Below, piece by piece: positions 6,892 through 11,510 of a stretch of DNA of 11,510 nt; within the stretch, counting starts at the first letter, position 1, and each line of letters starts with the position of its first letter. Under the pieces are notes generated by a model. It was not told the DNA's origin and made no database searches. It worked only from the letters and a program-made list of their open reading frames with translations. The position numbers and the translations under genes are program-made. The stretch is from Pseudomonadota bacterium (GTDB lineage: Bacteria; Pseudomonadota; Alphaproteobacteria; Rhizobiales; Hyphomicrobiaceae). The stretch lies in the NCBI GenBank assembly GCA_023392135.1, contig JAEVZQ010000165.1, forward strand, positions 1 to 11,510. The letters run 5' to 3'.

Positions 6892-7152
6892 TTACTTGCA
6901 GGCGCGCTGCTTGGCGGTGCAGCTCGACATCAGAGCGTTGGCGTCGCACTTCATCGCGATCTTGCCGCTCGCTTTGCCGCCATAGTTGCTGATGGACTGG
7001 TTGAGAGCCATCGTCGCCAGCTCTTTGGCGATATCCTGCGTCAGCCCCGTGGCAGTGCCGCCGGCCAACACGCACTTCGCCGCCTGGGCTGTCGGCACGA
7101 GGGCCAAACCCGCGATGAGGGCAGCACCCAAAGCAACTGACAGGGATTTCAT
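6892..7152 (-). CDS. Small exported four-cysteine protein B (unknown function)
   Basis: This is an 86-residue protein. The ATG at 7152 has a perfect AGGAGG (7159-7164) 6 bases upstream, which decides the start over an ATG at 7170. It has a signal peptide with Lys at position 2, a hydrophobic core (SVALGAALIAGLALV), and a cut after TAQA at about residue 24. The mature chain is only about 62 residues: AAKCVLAGG, a helix-prone middle (DIAKELATMALNQSISNY), then KIAMKCD and a terminal SCTAKQRACK. Cysteines are at 27, 69, 78 and 85, the last pair as C-x6-C. This matches proteins A and C in order and spacing, with little other identity, so a diverged family is likely. Probably a disulfide-bonded periplasmic protein; function unknown. 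Confidence 0.82.
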   Translation of the reverse strand: MKSLSVALGAALIAGLALVPTAQAAKCVLAGGTATGLTQDIAKELATMALNQSISNYGGKASGKIAMKCDANALMSSCTAKQRACK

Positions 7153-7185
7153 GATTTGCCTCCTGAGCAAAAATCAGAACAGCGC

Positions 7186-7215
7186 AGTATGCTCAAGGAG
7201 TGGTTCGTCAGTTAA
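7186..7215 (-). promoter_or_regulatory. Candidate sigma-70-type promoter of four-Cys gene B
   Basis: On the - strand TTAACT (7215-7210), an 18-base spacer and CATACT (7191-7186) each match four of six consensus bases. This would give a leader of about 25 bases carrying the AGGAGG. It is a weak match found by eye. Confidence 0.3.
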
Positions 7216-7270
7216 GCTGTAAACTGCAGTGTCACGCCAGCTTTCGCGCTGATTGCCAAATCTGCGTGGC

Positions 7271-7309
7271 AGCCGGGCAACGCCCACGAAGGGGACACGC
7301 CGCCCGGCT
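7271..7309 (-). terminator. Inverted repeat after four-Cys gene C
   Basis: AGCCGGGC (7271-7278) and GCCCGGCT (7302-7309) pair perfectly over 8 bp with a 23-base loop, starting 12 bases past the stop at 7321. No T-run follows on the - strand; a 3'-end hairpin is possible. Confidence 0.35.
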
Positions 7310-7320
7310 TATATCTCGGT

Positions 7321-7638
7321 TTACTTGCAGAGCGTCGCCTGCCCGACGCAGGTCGAGCCGAGGCCCGTCCCCTTCTGGCATTTGAACCGGACGCGGCTGA
7401 CGGCATAACCGGGGGCCACGCCGATCTTCTGGCTGGTGGCCATCCAGTTGGCCCACATGCCCCAGTCCGTCGCCTGGAGGATAGCCTCGTAGGCCTGGAA
7501 CTTGGCGCCCTCTTCGGTGGAGTTGGTCCCCTGGCCTGCCTTGTTGAGGCAGGTTCTGGCGTCGGCTGGAGAGGCCGCACCCAGCAGGAGAGCAGTAGCG
7601 CCGACACCGGCGGCAAGCGCACCCGTCAGCTTGAGCAT
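7321..7638 (-). CDS. Small exported four-cysteine protein C (unknown function)
   Basis: This is a 105-residue protein. The ATG at 7638 has AAGGGAG (7646-7652) 7 bases upstream and gives a clean signal peptide (MLKLTGALAAGVGATALLLG, cut near ASPADA, residue 26). The upstream ATG at 7662 would place the Shine-Dalgarno inside the coding region. The mature chain reads ARTCLNKAGQG, a Trp-rich helix (about 44-68), then SRVRFKCQKGTGLGSTCVGQATLCK. Cysteines are at 30, 87, 97 and 104, the last two as C-x6-C, the plan of proteins A and B. Probably periplasmic and disulfide-bonded; function unknown. An intrinsic-terminator-like hairpin ends 2 bases before its Shine-Dalgarno, so its expression may be set by read-through. 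Confidence 0.83.
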   Translation of the reverse strand: MLKLTGALAAGVGATALLLGAASPADARTCLNKAGQGTNSTEEGAKFQAYEAILQATDWGMWANWMATSQKIGVAPGYAVSRVRFKCQKGTGLGSTCVGQATLCK

Positions 7639-7654
7639 TGAAGAACTCCCTTGG

Positions 7655-7696
7655 AAAAACAAAAGCGGACGGGGCGACTCTGCCCTAGTCCGCCTT
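7655..7696 (-). terminator. Intrinsic terminator abutting the ribosome binding site of gene C (possible attenuator)
   Basis: On the - strand, GCGGAC pairs with GTCCGC around an upper GGGC/GCCC stem and an AGAGTC loop. TTTTGTTTTT follows at once. The A-A-G before the stem can extend pairing into the T-run. This is the only hairpin in the small-gene island with a real T-tract. It ends 2 bases before the Shine-Dalgarno of gene C and 17 before its ATG. It may end the upstream csp transcript or attenuate gene C. Confidence 0.65.
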
Positions 7697-7709
7697 AATT
7701 TCCTATTGC

Positions 7710-7741
7710 TTCAATCCGGATCGACGCCTACCCGGATTGAA
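7710..7741. repeat. 10-bp perfect inverted repeat in the csp to gene C spacer
   Basis: TTCAATCCGG (7710-7719) and CCGGATTGAA (7732-7741) pair perfectly with a 12-base loop. It lies upstream of the T-tailed hairpin, in the leader that a transcript entering gene C would carry. It could be a csp terminator without a T-run or part of a regulatory leader fold. Confidence 0.5.
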
Positions 7742-7765
7742 TTTCGCAGGGAGCGTTGCAGAGGG

Positions 7766-7795
7766 GTGGCACTGCCACGCATCCGCTATGGATGC
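7766..7795. repeat. Two adjacent small inverted repeats after csp
   Basis: GTGGCA and TGCCAC (7766-7771/7773-7778) form a near-perfect 13-base dyad. Directly next to it GCATCC and GGATGC (7779-7784/7790-7795) form a 6-bp hairpin with a 5-base loop. They begin about 10 bases past the csp stop. They may be 3'-end structures of csp, or the dyad may be a protein-binding site. Confidence 0.4.
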
Positions 7796-7804
7796 AAAGC
7801 TGCG

Positions 7805-8020
7805 TCAGGCCGAGGCCTCAAGGTTGATGGCCTTGGGGCCCTTTCCACGCTTGTCAGGCTCGGTCTCGAACGACACCCGCATGCCCTCGTCGAGAATGCC
7901 GATGCCCGAGCGCTCGACGGCAGTGACGTGAACGAATACGTCCTTGCCGCCCTGGTCCGGCGTTATGAAGCCGAAACCTTTGGTCTGGTTGAAAAACTTG
8001 ACAGTACCAGTCTGCCGCAT
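7805..8020 (-). CDS. Cold-shock-domain protein (CspA family)
   Basis: This is a 71-residue single-domain OB-fold protein of the CspA family. It shows RNP1 as KGFGFITP and RNP2 as DVFVHVTAV, plus the usual start MRQTGTVKFFNQTKG and end KAINLEA. Such proteins bind single-stranded RNA and DNA as cytoplasmic chaperones, often in cold or stationary phase. The length is typical. The ATG at 8020 is decided by AAGGAG (8028-8033) 7 bases upstream; in-frame upstream ATGs (8068) would add residues foreign to the family. The 227-base spacer upstream contains a short hairpin (8059-8074), in line with the structured leaders common for csp genes. Which member of the often multi-copy family this is cannot be told. 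Confidence 0.95.
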   Translation of the reverse strand: MRQTGTVKFFNQTKGFGFITPDQGGKDVFVHVTAVERSGIGILDEGMRVSFETEPDKRGKGPKAINLEASA

Positions 8021-8058
8021 GCGAGGTCTCCTTGTCCCCGTAGTGGTGGCAATCGCCC

Positions 8059-8074
8059 GCGCCTCCAAAGGCGC
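8059..8074 (-). promoter_or_regulatory. Hairpin in the probable csp leader
   Basis: GCGCCT and AGGCGC pair over 6 bp around a 4-base loop, 38 bases upstream of the csp ATG. It could be part of a temperature-responsive leader; this is inference only. Confidence 0.3.
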
Positions 8075-8247
8075 AGGCCCTCGTAGTCAGGCAGTCCGAT
8101 CCGATTGTCGGGGAATCGTGAGGTGCGATCGAGAACGCGACGCAGGTGCGCAATTAGCATCAGCAGGCTCAGCGTAATCCGCCGGGTCCGATAGGCCGCC
8201 CGAACTGCGACAACTATGCGCGAACGAGATGATCAGAGCAAGGCAAA

Positions 8248-9150
8248 TCAACGTGAATGCAACTTTGGATTGTGTTCCTGTTGGTGGCCGAAGGCTTCGC
8301 CCACCAGCCATTCGACCCGACAGCCGGCCCCGGGCTCCTGGCCGAGCCGCTCCGCAAGAAAAGGCAGGAGTCGGGCCAGAGTTTCGTCCAGTTGAAAGGG
8401 TGGGTTGAGGACGACGAGTCCGGCTCCGTTGAGCCGGGTAACGACATGTGGAGGGCGGATCATCAGCTCTGCGGCGAGCAGCTTCGGTAGTCCGAGCCCC
8501 GCGAGGGACTCATGGAAGGCAGCGATGAGTTTCGCGTCCTTGATCGGATACCACAGCAGGTAGACGCCCGTCGGAAACCGCTCGGCCGCCTCGAGCAGTC
8601 CTTTTTTCAGCCGCTCAAGCTCGCCGGGCTCCTCGAATGGCGGATCAATGAGAATGACCCCGCGACGCTCCTTGGGCGGCAGCAGCGATTTCAGCGCCAT
8701 CCAGCCATCGAGCTGAAGCACCTTGGTCTGGCTGTCACGGCCAAAGAGCTCCTTCAGGAGCTGTCCATCCTCGGGATGCAGCTCGTTCGCGATCAGGCGG
8801 TCCTGTGGCCGGAGCAGCGTGCGCGTGAGGCGTGGGCTTCCCGGATATAGGTTGAGCTCGCCCGGAATGTTCTCCGCCGCGACCGCGGCGAGGTACGGCG
8901 CCAGCAGCTCCTCCACGGAATCTGGCAGCGGGCCTGCTTCGCGGCCAAGCAGCCTGCCGATACCCTGCCGCCATTCGCCCGTCTTCTCCGCCGGTCCTTT
9001 ATCGAGCTCGTAGAGGCCCGCACCAGCATGAGTATCGATGACGCGGAAAGGCGCGGGTTTGCGCTTCAGGTGCTCGATGACGAGCGCCAGCGTCGCGTGC
9101 TTGAGCACGTCCGCGAAATTGCCGGCGTGATAGGAGTGGCGGTAATTCAT
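8248..9150 (-). CDS. rlmJ: 23S rRNA (adenine(2030)-N6)-methyltransferase RlmJ
   Basis: This 300-residue protein starts with the family's characteristic MNYRHSYHAGNFADVLKH. It has the SAM-binding segment DTHAGAGLY (39-47), the YPGSP loop (102-106), the catalytic N6-adenine motif DPPF (169-172), and the later NGAGLVVLNPPF segment, all diagnostic of RlmJ (old name YhiR/ComJ). E. coli RlmJ has 280 residues; the extra length is a C-terminal tail. It methylates A2030 of 23S rRNA in the cytoplasm using S-adenosylmethionine. The start is fixed by family conservation; no strong Shine-Dalgarno is seen. The preceding pseudogene ends 33 bases upstream, so rlmJ may be driven by its own promoter or by read-through from the SDR operon. 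Identification is firm. Confidence 0.96.
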   Translation of the reverse strand: MNYRHSYHAGNFADVLKHATLALVIEHLKRKPAPFRVIDTHAGAGLYELDKGPAEKTGEWRQGIGRLLGREAGPLPDSVEELLAPYLAAVAAENIPGELNLYPGSPRLTRTLLRPQDRLIANELHPEDGQLLKELFGRDSQTKVLQLDGWMALKSLLPPKERRGVILIDPPFEEPGELERLKKGLLEAAERFPTGVYLLWYPIKDAKLIAAFHESLAGLGLPKLLAAELMIRPPHVVTRLNGAGLVVLNPPFQLDETLARLLPFLAERLGQEPGAGCRVEWLVGEAFGHQQEHNPKLHSR

Positions 9151-9183
9151 GGTGCAAGCGTTGCGCGCCCTGGCGGCGGCAAG

Positions 9184-9362
9184 TCAAGCGACCGTTCCGT
9201 CGCGCTGCAACGGCGGATAACGCATCATCTGCACGTCGCCACAGACGCTGATCGCCTGACCTGTGCACCCCGGTCGAGGAACGCCTCCGCAATGACAAGC
9301 CCAATGCCGGAGCCGCCGGCAGTCACGAGCGCCTTTTGTCCGGTAAGGTCAACCGGTAGAAA
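9184..9362 (-). pseudogene. SDR (short-chain dehydrogenase) remnant with large internal deletion
   Basis: On the - strand the first part reads FLPVDLTGQKALVTAGGS, then GIGLVIAEAFLDRGA, a typical classical-SDR N-terminus with the glycine-rich cofactor motif. The second part, in another frame, reads TGQAISVCGDVQMMR and runs to a TGA at 9184-9186. This is the usual SDR C-terminal TGQ-x-[IL]-x-V-x-G segment. The middle of the enzyme, about 190 residues with the catalytic Ser/Tyr/Lys, is missing. The two halves meet near 9258-9266, out of frame. No ATG, GTG or TTG lies between the upstream in-frame stop and the first part. It is therefore dead. It lies downstream of the ABM-domain gene on the same strand and was probably once in that operon. 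Confidence 0.75.
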
Positions 9363-9382
9363 GGGACGAGTGGAATGCGCGG

Positions 9383-9703
9383 TTATCGGTCAGTACCCCT
9401 GGCCGGCGGCAAGTCGAGCGGAGTCCAGTACCACCACTGACGATCCGCAACCCAATCCTTCGTATCCTCGCGATATTCGAGGAAGTGCGGCGAGGTCCGG
9501 TGCGCCTCGAGCGCTGCCTCGTCACGATAGACCTCGATCAGGAAGAACAGCGTCGGATCGCTCCGATCCTGATGCACGTCGAATCTGAGGCAGCCGCCCG
9601 GCTCGCGCTCCAGGCTGTTGCGTGCGTGCCGAAGGAGCCGGGCCTTGTAGAGCTCGACAGCTTGCGGGTGAGCTCTGAGGTGTGCGGTATGGAGCACCGG
9701 CAT
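9383..9703 (-). CDS. Antibiotic biosynthesis monooxygenase (ABM)-domain protein
   Basis: This 106-residue protein has the ABM ferredoxin-like fold signature of the YgiN/quinol-monooxygenase group: a first strand HTAHLRAHP, a helix to NSLEREPGGCLRFDVHQD, then FFLIEVYRDEAALEAHRTSPHF, typical for the family, and a closing strand VADRQWWYW. Such small cytoplasmic dimers oxidise quinols or aromatic or polyketide compounds without cofactor; some are only sensors. The ATG at 9703 has AAGGG about 9 bases upstream. The alternative GTG at 9724 would overlap the previous gene's TGA (GTGA) and suggest translational coupling, but has no Shine-Dalgarno. Either way the gene directly follows the epimerase and belongs to its operon. 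Family sure, substrate unknown. Confidence 0.88.
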   Translation of the reverse strand: MPVLHTAHLRAHPQAVELYKARLLRHARNSLEREPGGCLRFDVHQDRSDPTLFFLIEVYRDEAALEAHRTSPHFLEYREDTKDWVADRQWWYWTPLDLPPARGTDR

Positions 9704-9720
9704 CGGCCCGAACCCTTGGA

Positions 9721-10626
9721 TCACGCAGCGGGATAAAGCAGGCCGCGCATGTCGTGCCCGGCCTCGAAGCCGAGGTCATCGCGCGCAGGTGCGAGGTCGT
9801 AGAGCGGCGCGTAGGGATTGGCGGAGTAGACCTCGGGCTTCTTGACTGGAATTCGACGGCCCAGAATTCGGGCGAGGCGATCGAGGGTTGGCTCCGGGGC
9901 CAATGTGCTCCGGGCGGAAATGAGGTATGGCCCGAAGCGCGGATTTTTCACTTCCAAGGCCAGCCGGAAAGCGCGGGCAAGGTCGCGCGGGTCGACGTAG
10001 TGCCACATCGGTCCGCCACCGGCTGGTTGCCGGCCGCCGGCCTCGGGTCCTTTGTATCCCGTCGGGTTTGCGGCGCGGGCCCGCACCTCGCACTCGAACT
10101 CGGGGTAAAGCACATAAACCGGCCGGATGATCAGCACTTCCATTTTGCAGCGCAGAGAAAAGCTGCGGCCCATCTGCTCGCAAAGCAACTTGCTAAGAGC
10201 ATACGGATCGGTGGCTCGTAACGGATGATCGGGATCCACCGGGAGGTAGTCGGGCGGGATCATGGCGCCCGACGTCACTGTGTAGCCGAGTACCGAATCG
10301 CTGGAGGTCAGGATGATGCGCTTGACCCCCGCCTCCTCCGCGGCTTGCAGCACATTCCACGTACCGACGACGTTGGTCTGCATGATCTCAGTGCCGCTGC
10401 CACTCCAGATATTCGGGCGCGCGGCGACGTGAATGACGGCGTCCTGCCCCTGGCAGGCCTCGGCCACGACGGCAGGGTCTTCGACCGAGCCGCGCGTGAA
10501 TGGGATTTCGTGTCTGCCAAATGTAATGTCGAGGCCGGAAACTTGCGCCCGACCCTGCAGCTCGTTGACGACATATGAACCGAGAAGGCCACCAGCTCCG
10601 GTCACGAGAACTCTTTCGAACTGCAT
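9721..10626 (-). CDS. NAD-dependent epimerase/dehydratase (extended SDR)
   Basis: This 301-residue extended SDR starts MQFERVLVTGAGGLLGSYVV, with the dinucleotide-binding GAGGLLG at 10-16 and D33 at the end of beta-2 (NAD-type). The catalytic Ser is in LTSSDSVLGY (about 106-115) and Y142-x3-K146 in PYALSK. A VDPRDLARAF segment (about 211-220) and a C-terminal DDLGFEAGHDM complete the family layout. The ATG at 10626 is decided by a perfect AAAGGAG (10635-10641); the longer open frame reaching 10977 has no family sequence and overlaps the upstream gene. It lies 35 bases after the PRISE-type reductase and runs into the ABM gene. The substrate is unknown. It is only distantly like the SDR at 481-1428, so not a recent duplicate. 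Confidence 0.93.
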   Translation of the reverse strand: MQFERVLVTGAGGLLGSYVVNELQGRAQVSGLDITFGRHEIPFTRGSVEDPAVVAEACQGQDAVIHVAARPNIWSGSGTEIMQTNVVGTWNVLQAAEEAGVKRIILTSSDSVLGYTVTSGAMIPPDYLPVDPDHPLRATDPYALSKLLCEQMGRSFSLRCKMEVLIIRPVYVLYPEFECEVRARAANPTGYKGPEAGGRQPAGGGPMWHYVDPRDLARAFRLALEVKNPRFGPYLISARSTLAPEPTLDRLARILGRRIPVKKPEVYSANPYAPLYDLAPARDDLGFEAGHDMRGLLYPAA

Positions 10627-10661
10627 CGCCTGTGCTCCTTTGCCCGCCGGCCAGTTGAGGT

Positions 10662-11510
10662 TCAGGGCAGAATGCGCGCCTCTCGGTATTGCTGGAGCTG
10701 CCCGATGAGCATTTCGCTGGTGTCCACACAATCGTGAAAACCGGAGCGACGCAGCCGGTTGAGGTTCGAGACGACATCGTAATCCTGTCCGAATGCGAAG
10801 TCGGCAAAACCCCACAAGGCCACCGCATCGAGGCGGCGCTCGACCAGCCCGTGCTTGGCGACGATGCTCGCCCATACGGGCTGCTTGTCCTCCATCCAGC
10901 GCCCAAGTGACAGCGTGCGCACAATGCCCGGTTCCAACCCGAACAGCCGGGCGATACGGGGCCACTCGCGCTCCCAACGGATCAGGTCTCCGTTGGTGAT
11001 GTTGAATGCATTGTTCTGGCAGGCCGGACTGGTCGCCATGTGCACCATGCCGCGCGCAAGCAGGCTGGCATCGGTCAGCTCCGTCAATGCCGTGAAGTTG
11101 CCGGGCTTCCCGGGGAAGTCGAAGCGAAGCCCGAGCTCGGCACAGATGGCCGCGTAGGCTCCTATAATCGAAACGAGGTTCCGCGGCCGCTCGGGGGCGA
11201 AATCACAGATCACGTTCGGGCGCGAGGCCGACCAGGTCCACGCGCGCCCCTGCTGCCGTGCGCGAAGCAAATCTTCCTGATCGAAGTAGAAGTTGGGCGG
11301 CATGTGCCGTGGATCGTCCTCGTGCGCGGGGGTCGGATAGCGCCCGAGATGCAGGCCGTACCACTTACCGCCTTCCACCAGATGCACGTGACTAAGATTG
11401 CGCGCCGTGTGCTCGACCGCATCGAGCACGTTGCGCAGCATGGCGACGTTCTCTTCCACGCTTTCGATGCCGCCCTCACCGTGCTTGGCGCGCGCGCAGT
11501 GGAAGACATG
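10662..11510 (-). CDS. PRISE-type SDR reductase (progesterone 5-beta-reductase/iridoid synthase-like), partial
   Basis: The frame is open to the window edge, giving 282 C-terminal residues; the start and the Rossmann glycine motif lie beyond 11510. Visible family marks are HVFHCARA (the edge of a Rossmann strand), VEENVAMLRNVLDAVE, the Lys in GGKWYGLHLG, the Tyr in PPNFYFDQED, and WSASRPNVICDF. These place it in the atypical SDR group that includes plant progesterone 5-beta-reductase and iridoid synthase, where this Lys and Tyr are catalytic, and many bacterial enone reductases. The usual length is about 350-390, so roughly a quarter is missing. A likely reaction is NADPH-dependent reduction of an activated C=C or carbonyl (inferred). 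It heads the SDR-SDR-ABM gene row. An in-frame GTG at 11459 is not the true start. Confidence 0.88.
   Translation of the reverse strand, partial: HVFHCARAKHGEGGIESVEENVAMLRNVLDAVEHTARNLSHVHLVEGGKWYGLHLGRYPTPAHEDDPRHMPPNFYFDQEDLLRARQQGRAWTWSASRPNVICDFAPERPRNLVSIIGAYAAICAELGLRFDFPGKPGNFTALTELTDASLLARGMVHMATSPACQNNAFNITNGDLIRWEREWPRIARLFGLEPGIVRTLSLGRWMEDKQPVWASIVAKHGLVERRLDAVALWGFADFAFGQDYDVVSNLNRLRRSGFHDCVDTSEMLIGQLQQYREARILP

Noticed and set aside
9028..9588. 186-codon + strand frame across the rlmJ 5' end, the SDR remnant and the ABM gene
   Set aside because: Covers three - strand elements of clear family origin in the wrong direction; no domain in its product.
10627..10977. N-terminal extension of the epimerase by 117 codons
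   Set aside because: The extension overlaps the end of the PRISE gene, has no SDR sequence, and a perfect AAAGGAG precedes the internal ATG where the Rossmann motif begins.
1..11510. CRISPR array, tRNA/rRNA genes, insertion sequence, integrase or toxin-antitoxin module
   Set aside because: No regularly spaced repeats, tRNA-like cloverleafs, transposase motifs or toxin/antitoxin pairs were seen on reading both strands.

Overview
The window is GC-rich and reads like the chromosome of an alphaproteobacterium, most likely of the Hyphomicrobiales (Bradyrhizobium/Rhodopseudomonas-like). This rests on codon use, on FetAB, cold-shock and RlmJ sequences of that type, and on several small exported proteins of a style I associate with that order. 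The organism itself is an inference. I see no tRNA, rRNA, CRISPR array, transposase or insertion sequence.

Left part (1-3699, all + strand). The window opens inside the C-terminal half of a thiamine-diphosphate-dependent decarboxylase/synthase. It is followed 17 bases later by an extended short-chain dehydrogenase/epimerase. After a short gap comes a large exported, membrane-anchored protein of unknown function (about 600 residues). It is paired at 19 bases with a small YbjQ/UPF0145-family protein.

Middle part (3738-5660). A truncated remnant of a type II NADH dehydrogenase on the - strand keeps an excellent ribosome binding site and its nucleotide-binding N-terminus, but stops after 103 codons. 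Divergent from it lies a translationally coupled ABC pair, fetA-fetB, of the metal (iron) exporter type.

Small-protein island (5702-8020, all - strand). Four consecutive short genes with signal peptides are followed by a cold-shock protein. Three of the four share a four-cysteine plan: one Cys just after signal cleavage, one mid-protein, and a terminal C-x6-C. They look like divergent members of one undescribed family. The fourth is rich in Tyr and Gly. The spaces between these genes are full of hairpins. One of them is a canonical intrinsic terminator that abuts the Shine-Dalgarno of one small gene, as in an attenuator.

Right part (8248-11510, - strand). In transcription order there is a PRISE-type SDR reductase (running off the window end), an NAD-dependent epimerase, an antibiotic-biosynthesis-monooxygenase (ABM) domain protein overlapping the epimerase stop, a decayed SDR pseudogene with a large internal deletion, and rlmJ (23S rRNA m6A2030 methyltransferase). 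The first three look like one catabolic or detoxifying operon. The dead SDR may once have belonged to it.
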